Shown here one piece after another: positions 1 to 7,876 of a stretch of DNA of 64,000 bases. Source of the stretch: Kiritimatiellota bacterium B12222 (GTDB lineage: Bacteria > Verrucomicrobiota > Kiritimatiellia > SS1-B-03-39 > UBA6053); NCBI GenBank assembly GCA_029719485.1, contig CP120722.1, forward strand, positions 868,001-932,000, written 5' to 3'. A model generated the notes under the pieces. That model searched no databases and was not told where the DNA came from. It saw only the letters and a program-made list of their open reading frames with translations. Within the stretch, counting starts at the first letter, position 1, and each line of letters begins with the position of its first letter. Both the position numbers and the translations under genes were made by a program.

Positions 1-81
1 ATCCTGAATGTGCAGCGGGTGTGTTGTGAAAGTGTTTCCCGGCGTGTACCACATTCCTAATTTATCACTACAGATTATTTT

Positions 82-200
82 CTGGAGTGGGAAATTCGAT
101 TCGATTTGCTTCCCGTATTCCCCTGGTGTTCCGGGGTGTGCAGCAGTCCAGGAAAAGTGTGTCCCCTGCTATTTCTAAGATGCCAAATTTTCCACTCCAG
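82..200. repeat. Inverted repeat upstream of AAA+ gene
   Basis: The arms CTGGAGTGGGAAA (82-94) and TTTTCCACTCCAG (188-200) match in 12 of 13 positions when one is reverse-complemented. They lie in the leader in front of the AAA+ gene. A short open frame covers this stretch but shows no protein-like pattern. A related CTGGAGTG string recurs at about 7150, upstream of another element gene, so it could be a binding site; this is only a guess. Confidence 0.4.
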
Positions 201-275
201 AATTCGTATTTAAAAATCCCTTTTTCCACTTGGCCCAAATCCACGTTGGCGGTTCACTGTTCTCATCAAAGGTAA

Positions 276-1874
276 ATGAAAATGGTCAGCACTGAAAAAA
301 GCAAATTACTGGGATGTTGGATCTCTATAGGTACAGAGGCCCTACAGATTACATGGGATAAGCAAATGGGCTTCACTCATCGAAAATCAGAGGAAGGTTC
401 TAAGGAGTCGTTCAATGCGATACGATTACTTCTGGATGAGTTTCGTGAAGTCCTTGATGGATCTGTTGACGGTATCAGCATTCGAGGTCTGCTTGGTTTA
501 CCCCCAAATACTGTTGTAGCTGACCAATGGCTCATGGCAGTTGTTTTAACTTTTAATTCTGAAAAAATTGATTCTGGGGTGGTTTCCGGTCTGGCAAAGC
601 AGGTTCTTAGCAGCCGTATCTGTCATTGTCTTACCAATCGTCCTCAAGACCTGATTTGGCAGACGGATGAGATTATTGAAGAGATGATTCAGATAGGGGT
701 TCTGAAAGAAGGGAGAGAGGGGGTATCCTTGGGGCTAAAGCTGAAGGCATTTATTGAGGGCGAACCGAAGGAGGAAGAAAAGCAGATGCCTAAGCCTACC
801 ATGCAGGATGGTTTTGAGGAGTATATCAGGAATCTCCCCAAACTTTCTCCCGCAGAAATGGTTCAAGGGGTATTTGATGCCGGATATGTAGGACAGGAAG
901 CTGCTGTCCGGGCAGTCTCATTAGCTGTGTATCGTCACTTCAGACGGCTTGTCCGACATCATATTGGGGAAACGCCCTTGAATAAGCTGCCTCCTCTGCC
1001 CCACATGCTGCTTTCCGGCAGTACTGGAGTGGGAAAAACCTACTTACTCCAAACATTGTTCAAGGATGTTCTTGGAATCGAGAATGTGGCTTACTTCGAC
1101 TGTGCAAGTGCAACCCAAGTGGGTATTGTGGGTGATTCCATACAAAGCAGCTTGTTTCAACTGCTGGAAAAAAATTCTGGAAACTCAAAAATCGCCCAAA
1201 CTGGAGTGGTGATTCTGGATGAGTTCGATAAAATTTGTATCCGCCAGGGAGAGATGGGAGATTCAGGGAAAGACTCCAGCAGATTTTCCAGCACCGCGGT
1301 TCAACAATCACTACTGAAAATGATGGAATCCGCTAAACTTGATTTAAGCGCCTACAGACAAGGCCGGAATTCCAGACCCGTCTATTTTGAGACCGGGAAT
1401 GTCCTTTTCATCTGCCTTGGAGCTTTTCCTCATCATCGCCAACGCAGAAAACCCACTCCAATTGGTTTCGATTCTTCGGAAAATATTTGTGCAGTGAGAA
1501 AATCGAATCCTGGGACTAATTTTGTCTCCCTGGGTATGATGCGGGAACTCTATGGTCGATTCTCCCAGATTGTGGAGTTTGAGCCAATGAGTCGGGATGC
1601 TATGAGAACGATTCTTTCAGAACAGGTAGTAGAGCGATACAGGGAAGAGTTGCAGAGTGAGGGGATAGGTTTGGAAGTAGATGAAAACGTCTATGACGAG
1701 CTGATTGAACAGTCTATACAATTGAAAACAGGGGGACGTGGATTACAACGAGCTTTAGGTGATCAAATTCAATCTGCAATGTTCGATGCTTTTTCCAAAG
1801 AAGCAGGGAATGCAAAAACGGTTATGGTCAGCTATGAGGGGGAAGCAATTTGCAGCAGTGTCTCATGTGCTTGA
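276..1874 (+). CDS. ClpX-like AAA+ ATPase
   Basis: Predicted AAA+ ATPase of 532 residues. A Walker A motif GSTGVGKT lies near residue 248 and a Walker B motif VVILDEFDK near residue 311, with spacing and flanking residues like ClpX. The C-terminal part (residues 440-520) has an LKTGGRGLQRAL segment typical of the ClpX/HslU small domain. The N-terminal 170 residues are not recognised, and there is no ClpX zinc-binding domain, so this is not housekeeping ClpX. An AAAGG box lies just before the first ATG; a second in-frame ATG six bases later is equally possible. The location in a mobile island suggests an element-encoded unfoldase or remodelling ATPase; the substrate is unknown. Confidence 0.8.
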   Translation: MKMVSTEKSKLLGCWISIGTEALQITWDKQMGFTHRKSEEGSKESFNAIRLLLDEFREVLDGSVDGISIRGLLGLPPNTVVADQWLMAVVLTFNSEKIDSGVVSGLAKQVLSSRICHCLTNRPQDLIWQTDEIIEEMIQIGVLKEGREGVSLGLKLKAFIEGEPKEEEKQMPKPTMQDGFEEYIRNLPKLSPAEMVQGVFDAGYVGQEAAVRAVSLAVYRHFRRLVRHHIGETPLNKLPPLPHMLLSGSTGVGKTYLLQTLFKDVLGIENVAYFDCASATQVGIVGDSIQSSLFQLLEKNSGNSKIAQTGVVILDEFDKICIRQGEMGDSGKDSSRFSSTAVQQSLLKMMESAKLDLSAYRQGRNSRPVYFETGNVLFICLGAFPHHRQRRKPTPIGFDSSENICAVRKSNPGTNFVSLGMMRELYGRFSQIVEFEPMSRDAMRTILSEQVVERYREELQSEGIGLEVDENVYDELIEQSIQLKTGGRGLQRALGDQIQSAMFDAFSKEAGNAKTVMVSYEGEAICSSVSCA

Positions 1875-2061
1875 ATTTGTAGGTCGAATAATCTCCAAGA
1901 GAACGGTATTTATTCAAAAAAATCTGGAGGGGGCTGTGACAACGTTTAAATTTGAATGGGGATCTATCAGGTTTCGTATTTGAAGCTCTCTGTGGGCGAT
2001 CTGTGCTCGTTTAACATTAAATATATAGAGTTGCCTGTATGTTGCGAAATATACGGAATAT

Positions 2062-3687
2062 TTAGGCTACCTTGCTGTGAATAAGGTCACATTCTTTTTC
2101 GAGGTTCCAACCGTATTTAATATCGCTGTCTTCATACCCAAGGATGAACAGAAGGGCGGGTATACAAACTCTGTATCTTCTGGTTCTATAGTCACAATGT
2201 TTTTTCACTGTACAGATCACTATCCCCATGTCTGAAAACTCCTGCAACGCCTTACAGTAGACCTTGCAGACTTCATTGAACTTCGATGTTTGTAAGCTAA
2301 GCTTACCTTCCACAGCTGCCTTGGGGGCATCTTGAACTTTTTCCAAGGTGTAAAGCAACATCGCAAATTTGCCCTTTGTAGCCTTAACCCCAAGAGCCTT
2401 GTATCGTTTTTGAAAATCACCATAGGATGGTTTACAAAAATCCAAAGATCGCAGATGTGGAACATACGGTTTGAATCGCATCATCTCGTAGAAACGAATA
2501 TAATTGTCTGTTGCATCTTGGTTCGTTTCGGCTGTTTGGGATTTTGTTAAAATTTGTTCATGTGACGTTTGTGCCTCTTCGATTGTGAATCCGAGTAACT
2601 TATGGGCCATACCAATTTTAACGTTGTGCGAGTCCCTTTCTCCGAATTTGAACCCGTCTGTGCATATCGTGTAATAATCCTCCATAATCGAAATATACCC
2701 CTTCGGAATACGAAAAGAGGTAACGTTAGAATAAGTCACCTCCTCTTTCTTCTTCTCCCTTTTATCCACAACAGATACAGATTGAGATGATTTGAGGAAG
2801 GAAGCATCAGAATCAATCAAATCGAATACATCAGGGATAGAATGGTAATCATTACTATTCTCCCATATTACGGTGGAACGGATTCCAGAAGAATGTTTGA
2901 ATGATGGAATTCGAATTAGTTTATTAAGTGAATTTACAACTCCTTTATCAACATCATATCCTACATCGGTAAACCATTGAATTGCCTGGCTTGATTTTGT
3001 TGTAAAATCAGAAAATTTCATTCTACAATTTGGATGGACGTAAGTTGAATAATTTTTCAAACCATATTCCTCATAATTTTCTCTTTTTGATTTAAGTTTT
3101 TCCGCAAGCTTTAAATTTGTCTGATGAGGCCCCAAGACTTGACCATTATTAACCAAATTGAATTTGAAGTAGTTGTGAATGCTTTTACCTCCTGTATCAA
3201 CTTGCATCACCATATACTCTTTAAATTGTTCCATGATGCTCAATTGATCCTCTCTCGTCATATGGTCAGACTCGATGCATAACGTGAGGGTGATAGGGGT
3301 GGAATAAATATTTAATTCCTTACTGTTGATTGAGGGGAAGTAAGTGATCACAATTCTGTAACCTGCATCATTCAATTCATTCAATACTGTGACAAGTTCT
3401 AAAGCGTTTTCGTAACTTTTCCCCCCTCGTTGTAGGTATAGAGGCCAAGAAAATTTCACCTGCTTAAAAACGCCTTTATTCGAATTTAGAACGATGCGGT
3501 TACCTTTGTAGAATAATGTAGGTAACCCTATAGCCGTAGCGATTGGTTGCTTTTCTGAGGCTTCCACTAAGTCTTTTGGTGCTTGCGCAACAATGGTTGG
3601 TTTTAGGCTTTTGCCTTTCCATTTTTTTACTGGATATAGTCTGTTTATGTAATCATCTATTATCTCAACTTGCTCGTTGATGTTCAT
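2062..3687 (-). CDS. Putative primase-like replication protein
   Basis: A 541-residue protein without a confident family. Around residues 130-175 it has an LCIESDHM segment followed by VDTGGKSIHNYFKF. The latter resembles the S/T-GGKS-x-H motif of archaeo-eukaryotic-type primases encoded by plasmids and phages, so a primase role is inferred. The C-terminal 150 residues look helical and may be a helicase-loading or DNA-binding region. The start is supported by AAGGAG seven bases upstream. It lies next to a ribbon-helix-helix gene in the same orientation and in the same island as a tyrosine recombinase, which fits an element replication or mobilisation module. It could also be an unrelated element protein. 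Confidence 0.45.
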   Translation of the reverse strand: MNINEQVEIIDDYINRLYPVKKWKGKSLKPTIVAQAPKDLVEASEKQPIATAIGLPTLFYKGNRIVLNSNKGVFKQVKFSWPLYLQRGGKSYENALELVTVLNELNDAGYRIVITYFPSINSKELNIYSTPITLTLCIESDHMTREDQLSIMEQFKEYMVMQVDTGGKSIHNYFKFNLVNNGQVLGPHQTNLKLAEKLKSKRENYEEYGLKNYSTYVHPNCRMKFSDFTTKSSQAIQWFTDVGYDVDKGVVNSLNKLIRIPSFKHSSGIRSTVIWENSNDYHSIPDVFDLIDSDASFLKSSQSVSVVDKREKKKEEVTYSNVTSFRIPKGYISIMEDYYTICTDGFKFGERDSHNVKIGMAHKLLGFTIEEAQTSHEQILTKSQTAETNQDATDNYIRFYEMMRFKPYVPHLRSLDFCKPSYGDFQKRYKALGVKATKGKFAMLLYTLEKVQDAPKAAVEGKLSLQTSKFNEVCKVYCKALQEFSDMGIVICTVKKHCDYRTRRYRVCIPALLFILGYEDSDIKYGWNLEKECDLIHSKVA

Positions 3688-3813
3688 TATTCTCTCCTTT
3701 TATGGAGGAATTCTCGAATATTTCTTTGTATAATATACGTATCACCATTGAGCATTCCCCGCTGTTGTTGATTTGGAGGTATGGGTTTCTGGACCTATGC
3801 CTCCATAGTTTTG

Positions 3814-4011
3814 TTAAATTTCTGAGTCGAATTTCCCTTCTGATTCCAATCGAGTGAGGGCTATGTCTCTCAACCAACCCGACATTGACATGCGTTTGCG
3901 CCATGCTTCATCTGATACGGCCTGATGCTCTTTATCTTTGAAGCGTATGGTGAGGGTGTTTCGTCTTAATTCTTTCTCTGGGATGGGTGTTTTTGTATTT
4001 TCTATTTTCAT
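3814..4011 (-). CDS. Ribbon-helix-helix DNA-binding protein
   Basis: Small protein of 65 residues. The core NTLTIRFKDKEHQAVSDEAW followed by MSMSGWLRDIAL fits the strand-helix-helix layout of MobC-like or antitoxin-like RHH regulators (residues 18-55). The start at 4011 is chosen because AGGAG sits six bases upstream; the longer frame to 4065 lacks such a site. It stands about 125 bases upstream of the primase-like gene and is read in the same direction, so the two may form one transcription unit. A role in mobilisation or autoregulation of the element is inferred from fold and context. Confidence 0.65.
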   Translation of the reverse strand: MKIENTKTPIPEKELRRNTLTIRFKDKEHQAVSDEAWRKRMSMSGWLRDIALTRLESEGKFDSEI

Positions 4012-4223
4012 AATTGACTCCTGTTTTGGGTTCGTGTGTTCATGTATTCTGTAAAGTGGCTGCAAACTCCTTCTTCGATTTCAATATTTCTGAAATTGGG
4101 CGCCCACGCTTCGCTTCATGAAAAATACGGAGTCTTTCCTGAGGGTTAAGGAAAAGATTATAATTATATTTTAATGAGTGACCCGGAGTGTGGTTTGGAT
4201 GGAGTGTTTCGAATCAAGGGCAT
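4012..4223. other. Intergenic leader, no gene seen
   Basis: No convincing coding sequence lies between the RHH gene and the terminator that follows the 96-residue gene. The stretch is expected to hold the promoter of the RHH/primase-like unit on the minus strand. I could not pick a clear -35/-10 pair. Confidence 0.5.
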
Positions 4224-4249
4224 AAAAAAACCGACCATTAAGATCGGTA
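4224..4249 (-). terminator. Rho-independent terminator
   Basis: Read on the minus strand, a seven-pair stem ACCGATC / GGTCGGT (one G-T pair) with loop TTAAT is followed directly by seven T. It lies 27 bases past the stop of the 96-residue gene, which it would terminate. Confidence 0.75.
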
Positions 4250-4275
4250 GAAGGGGATTATAATTGGGATTGGAT

Positions 4276-4566
4276 TTAATACTCTTCAGGCAGCAGGATG
4301 GTAGTAACTGATCGATCCGCTTCTGTAATGATCCATATCCGATTCCCACTCTTGATGGTGTAGCAACTCAACAACCGGTCTCCGCATTCCAAGGCCTTGT
4401 CATTCAGTTCCCAGTCTTCAGCGGAAATCTCACCCCAGTTTCCATTTTGATGCAATTTGATGAACTCTAGTGGAAATTGACCTGAATCTTCAATGACTTC
4501 CAACGCTCTGGGTGTTGCAACGATTTGACCCAGCGGAACGATTTTTGTTTTTGGAGTGGAAATCAT
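4276..4566 (-). CDS. Conserved element-associated protein
   Basis: A 96-residue protein matching a widespread family of uncharacterised genes seen on plasmids and integrative elements. Family hallmarks visible here are LGQIVATPRALE near the N-terminus, LEFIKLHQNGNWGEISAED in the middle and the C-terminal ITEADRSVTTILLPEEY. The family has no established biochemical function that I know of, and it is often found near restriction-modification or integration genes. It ends at a strong terminator and starts downstream of the cluster of TTGCGAA boxes beside the recombinase gene. Identity as a member of this family is confident; function is unknown. Confidence 0.8.
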   Translation of the reverse strand: MISTPKTKIVPLGQIVATPRALEVIEDSGQFPLEFIKLHQNGNWGEISAEDWELNDKALECGDRLLSCYTIKSGNRIWIITEADRSVTTILLPEEY

Positions 4567-4596
4567 AATATTAATCGATTGAAAATTGGAATTTGG

Positions 4597-4709
4597 ATTG
4601 CGAGTTCAGAAGTTTTGACCCAAAAATTCGCAATGAATCTAGCTTCAGAGCTCTCTTTTCCGCAATCCCAAAGGGGGTATTCGCAAGATTTGAGGCATTT
4701 AATTGCGAA
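4597..4709. repeat. Cluster of five TTGCGAA-type boxes
   Basis: Five related boxes in both orientations occur in 113 bases: ATTGCGA (4597-4603), ATTCGCAAT (4626-4634), TTCCGCAAT (4658-4666), ATTCGCAA (4679-4686) and ATTGCGAA (4702-4709). They lie just past the 3' end of the recombinase gene. Such clustering fits arm-type recombinase or Xis binding sites, or iterons of a replication origin. The role is inferred. Confidence 0.5.
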
Positions 4710-4723
4710 AAATGAGGAGGGTT

Positions 4724-5401
4724 TTAGGCGATTTGACCGTTCTGGAGGGCTTGAATTGAGCTTTGACCTCCTTTCTTCTGAAGTGATTTAGCCAGCTTCT
4801 CCATCGATGACATATTCTCCTGCATGACCTGGGGCATAACGTCGGCATAAATCTGGGTAGTGGTTATACGGGAATGCCCAAGCTGTTTCTGGACCATACG
4901 GAGGTTTGACCCACTTGATTGAAACATAAGAGTCGCATTGGTGTGTCGGGCGCAATGGAGGGTCTTGGGGCAATATTTCTTCCAACGGCGCCATAGAGCT
5001 GATGGAGAATATTTTTCTGCTCGTTCAGACCGTAGAAGGTAGGCCTCTGGATGAAGCACTTCCTGGTCCATTTTCCACTGTAGATATCGCTTTAAGATTC
5101 GTTTATATTCCTTACCGATATGGACGGTTCTTTGTTTGCTGCCTTTGCCATTTCTAACAATGAGGTGACTCTGTCCGTTACCGATTCGGAGGTCTATGAC
5201 TTTAAGATTACATATTTCGGAGTTTCGTAAACCAGTTAGCAGAGCAGTTTGAATAAGGAACGCATCACGGATCATGGCTTTGCTTTTTCTCCGTTCACCA
5301 AGGATGTAGAGCTCTTCGGCCTTGGTCAGCATTTGAGCCAGTTCATGTTCATTGAGAAATTTTTCAGGGGTTAGTTCCCATTGTTGTGTTGGGTCACTCA
5401 T
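4724..5401 (-). CDS. Short tyrosine recombinase/integrase
   Basis: Site-specific recombinase of 225 residues with the complete catalytic set: R59 in TGLRNSE, K86 in NGKGSK, H149-x-x-R152 in LHCARH, H176 in LGHS and nucleophile Y185 in TQIYADV. It has little more than the catalytic domain, because only about 45 residues precede it and a full core-binding domain is missing or reduced. The ATG at 5401 is preferred: GGAGGT lies six bases upstream and the start overlaps the stop of the RuvB-like gene as ATGA, which implies translational coupling. It probably catalyses integration or excision of the island, or resolves element DNA together with its coupled partner. Confidence 0.9.
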   Translation of the reverse strand: MSDPTQQWELTPEKFLNEHELAQMLTKAEELYILGERRKSKAMIRDAFLIQTALLTGLRNSEICNLKVIDLRIGNGQSHLIVRNGKGSKQRTVHIGKEYKRILKRYLQWKMDQEVLHPEAYLLRSERAEKYSPSALWRRWKKYCPKTLHCARHTNATLMFQSSGSNLRMVQKQLGHSRITTTQIYADVMPQVMQENMSSMEKLAKSLQKKGGQSSIQALQNGQIA

Positions 5402-6381
5402 GTGCATACCTCCATTTTAAGGATTAGATTAAAAGCCTTCTGCTCTGCGACTCTCCCTCGGTTGGCTCTTCGAATGTATCCTTCCTGCATAAGGTAGGGT
5501 TCAACACTTTCCGAAAGGGTCTGAGAACTTTCACCTAAAGAAGCTGCGATTGAATTGAGTCCAACTGGAGATTTTGCATTAACAAGAAGTTGAAGATATG
5601 ACCGATCAATCTTCGTAAGACCATTATCATCGATTCCTTTAAGTATGAAGGCCTCTGTGACAGTCTGTGTGCTCGCTGAAGAGTCTGTTGCAATACAATA
5701 CTCGATAATCCACTTTAGATGCCCCAAGGCTATCCGTGCGGTATTACGTGCACGTTTGGCAACTTCGATTGCAAGGGTAGGGGAGATGTCAAAATTCATC
5801 TTCGAAGAGGCGTTTTGAACAATTTGTTTGAGTTCATCTATTGCGTAAGGCTCCAAGTCGAGAGTTTGGATAAATCTAGAACGTAGAGGCGCAGAAACCA
5901 TGCCTGCTAATGTGGTGGCACCGATGAAAGTAAAAGGAGGGAGATCCAAGGTTACTGTTCGAGTTTGCTTTGATGACATTCCAAGATTTTTCATCAGGTC
6001 ACCGTATTCACTTTCGACTACCATGGTGATTCTTCCGTCTTCCATGGCTGAGTAAAGGATCTCTTCAACAGCTCGCGGTAGACTATGAATCTCGTCGATA
6101 AACAAAATATCGTTTTCCTGCAATCCTGCCAGTTGAGCCGTTAATTGTTGAGGATCTTGAAGGTTGGATGCAATCAATTCAATAAGGTTAGAACCCATCT
6201 CGTTTGCCAAAATCCGACATAGAGTTGTCTTCCCCAAACCAGGTCTACCAGAAAGCATAGTATGGCAAATCGATGTCCCCTTTTTCTTTGCGGATTTACA
6301 AAGAATTTGGAGAACGGTTTTTGCCTGTGTTTGACCTACGTATTCTGCGAAAGAGGCGGGGCGATGGTTGGTTTCATTCAT
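5398..6381 (-). CDS. RuvB-like branch-migration ATPase, element paralog
   Basis: A 327-residue homolog of RuvB. It shows Walker A GRPGLGKT (45-52), Walker B DILFIDEIH (91-99), an FIGATT sensor segment, PLRSRF, and a C-terminal winged-helix region ending PYLMQEGYIRRANRGRVAEQ. The usual RGTPRIANRLLRR stretch has become RNTARIALGHLKW, so the protein is divergent. No ruvA or ruvC lies nearby, and the gene sits in a mobile island, so it is not the housekeeping copy. It is coupled to the downstream tyrosine recombinase. It may move Holliday junctions made by that recombinase, which is an inference. Confidence 0.88.
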   Translation of the reverse strand: MNETNHRPASFAEYVGQTQAKTVLQILCKSAKKKGTSICHTMLSGRPGLGKTTLCRILANEMGSNLIELIASNLQDPQQLTAQLAGLQENDILFIDEIHSLPRAVEEILYSAMEDGRITMVVESEYGDLMKNLGMSSKQTRTVTLDLPPFTFIGATTLAGMVSAPLRSRFIQTLDLEPYAIDELKQIVQNASSKMNFDISPTLAIEVAKRARNTARIALGHLKWIIEYCIATDSSASTQTVTEAFILKGIDDNGLTKIDRSYLQLLVNAKSPVGLNSIAASLGESSQTLSESVEPYLMQEGYIRRANRGRVAEQKAFNLILKMEVCT

Positions 6382-6543
6382 AAAGTATTCAGTGGGTGGT
6401 GTAAATTTACTCGACTAAGCGGTAGGTCATTTTTGCTCCAATAAGCTGTGCCAGAATCACTTTTAACAGACGAAAAACGAATAGGGCAAGGGTTAGGTAG
6501 ATGGAGCTTGAGAGGGATTAGTGAAGTAGGGTTTCTGCCATGA

Positions 6544-6663
6544 TCAACGAGGCGGAATCGAAGTCACAAATAGCATCTTTCGTTGGCAACATGGGCATTT
6601 GTACTGTTGAGCGATTCGAACCTGGATTTCAAAATGGCAACTGGGACAACGGTAAATGCTCAT
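6544..6663 (-). CDS. 39-residue zinc-ribbon protein
   Basis: Very small protein MSIYRCPSCHFEIQVRI... with two knuckles, CPSC (6-9) and CPCC (23-26), 13 residues apart, the spacing of a one-zinc ribbon. Its ATG overlaps the stop of the upstream Lys-rich gene as TAATG, and GAGGAGG lies about seven bases before the start, so it is very likely translated and coupled. The function is unknown; a nucleic-acid binding or protein-docking role would be usual for such ribbons. About 160 bases without a gene follow before the RuvB-like gene. Confidence 0.7.
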   Translation of the reverse strand: MSIYRCPSCHFEIQVRIAQQYKCPCCQRKMLFVTSIPPR

Positions 6664-7055
6664 TATGCAACCTCCTCATTATCGGCCATGTGTAAACGGA
6701 CGGCGGAGTTCTCCAGGCGTTCCACCCAATAAGCGAATTTCTTAGAACTTTGATGTCCATCACCGTTTTTGGTAGGACTGGTAATAACCGCCATATCATA
6801 CCGTGCACGTTTAGGATCTTTACCCGAACCCTTGCTATAGGCTTCCAGTAGATCCTTTCGAGTTACAGGTTTCTTTAGTCCCATGCTTGCCAAATAATCG
6901 AAACAAAGGGCGTAGTTGCTTCCTTCTCTGTAGGGATTGCCCTTGAAACGTTTGGGTATGGTTTCCTGTTTTGCTTTGGATTTCGTTTTACGTTTTTGAG
7001 GCGATTTTTTAGCGGTGGACTTTCTTTTTGCGGGTGTTGTTTTTGCGGCGGTCAT
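6663..7055 (-). CDS. Lys-rich basic protein of unknown function
   Basis: A 130-residue protein. Residues 1-35 are a Lys/Ala/Thr-rich tail resembling histone H1-type or linker tails. The folded part (about 40-125) contains KRFKGNPYREGSNYALCFDY and ends ENSAVRLHMADNEEVA. I do not recognise a family. The start at 7055 is chosen because GGAG lies six bases upstream; an in-frame ATG four codons earlier lacks this. It is the first gene of a coupled pair with the small zinc ribbon and is in line with the RuvB-like/recombinase pair. A DNA-binding role is suggested only by the basic tail. Confidence 0.65.
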   Translation of the reverse strand: MTAAKTTPAKRKSTAKKSPQKRKTKSKAKQETIPKRFKGNPYREGSNYALCFDYLASMGLKKPVTRKDLLEAYSKGSGKDPKRARYDMAVITSPTKNGDGHQSSKKFAYWVERLENSAVRLHMADNEEVA

Positions 7056-7385
7056 AAGGCACTCCATGGTTGGTGTTTCGATACCTATGTTTTGCCGCTT
7101 GTGTGTAAGTGATTCAGCTATAATGTGTTATTATTTTTATTTGAAATTCTGGAGTGAGAAATGTGTCTATGATTCAGAAATCAGGTCGGACAAAAAATGT
7201 CTTATCCATGTTGATAACTTTCGAAAATATGAGGGATCATATATGGAGAACATCGTCCATATTGCGGGCTTCGTACTCATCGGCAAAACGGATTAACTCC
7301 CTTGAAGTTGGTGGATTCTTTGTAAGGGGCGAAGAGTGGGCTACTAAGATCCTGATTGATGTACAAACTTGCAAGAAGGAGCAAA
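7056..7385. other. Divergent intergenic region
   Basis: This stretch separates the minus-strand Lys-rich gene from the plus-strand gene at 7386 and must hold both promoters. Short frames in it do not look protein-like. A CTGGAGTG string near 7150 resembles the arms of the inverted repeat at 82-200. Confidence 0.5.
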
Positions 7386-7730
7386 ATGTATCAAATGAGG
7401 TTGATGAGTAACCCTTACCGTGAAACATCAGAACAATACCGTTGGACAGATCGGAACTTCCATAACGGAGACCGAGTTGTCTTCGTGGGTCCACCAGATG
7501 AAGAGTTTCAGCCAGGAATAATGCCTAAACCTTCGGCTCATAAGCTTTACAAGTGTACGGGCCAGATCCGCATAGGGCGAAGCGAGGACATTCTTGTTTA
7601 CCCTGATGAACCAGAAGCCGATATGTACTGGGTGCGGTTTGATGATGACCCACAGCCGATTCGTCAGGTCAAAGGAACTTGGTTGGTAAAAGTCGGGGAT
7701 TTAGGTATGGATTATTATGAATTAGGCTAA
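7386..7730 (+). CDS. Hypothetical protein
   Basis: A 114-residue soluble protein with no family that I recognise. Residues 20-110 are rich in aromatic and acidic residues and alternate short hydrophobic stretches (DRVVFVGPP, MYWVRFDDDP, GTWLVKVGDL), suggesting a small beta-barrel. The start at 7386 follows AAGGAG by four bases; later in-frame ATGs at 7395 and 7404 are possible. It precedes the restriction endonuclease gene by about 150 bases in the same direction, so co-expression is possible but unproven. Confidence 0.55.
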   Translation: MYQMRLMSNPYRETSEQYRWTDRNFHNGDRVVFVGPPDEEFQPGIMPKPSAHKLYKCTGQIRIGRSEDILVYPDEPEADMYWVRFDDDPQPIRQVKGTWLVKVGDLGMDYYELG

Positions 7731-7819
7731 AGCTGTGTGAATTATCATAACCTATCAGATTGATTTATTCTTTGAAAGTTTGTGTTTTCTGTGGATATCT
7801 ATAACAAACTAAAAGTCGT

Positions 7820-7829
7820 CCCCCCCCCC
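7820..7829. repeat. Poly-C tract upstream of restriction gene
   Basis: A run of ten C lies 47 bases before the start of the endonuclease gene. Homopolymers of this length mutate by slippage, so expression of the nuclease could vary. It could equally be a chance tract or a sequencing artefact. Confidence 0.6.
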
Positions 7830-7876
7830 TCAAAGCCTTAAGTTCACAGTCATAATAGTCACTAAATAAATTTTCG

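Noticed and set aside
87..275. 62-residue open frame directly before the AAA+ gene
   Set aside because: No protein-like composition or family pattern, and it contains the inverted repeat; the stop abuts the true start.
5398..6381. Housekeeping RuvB
   Set aside because: Divergent in key stretches, no ruvA or ruvC nearby, and lies within a mobile island coupled to an integrase.
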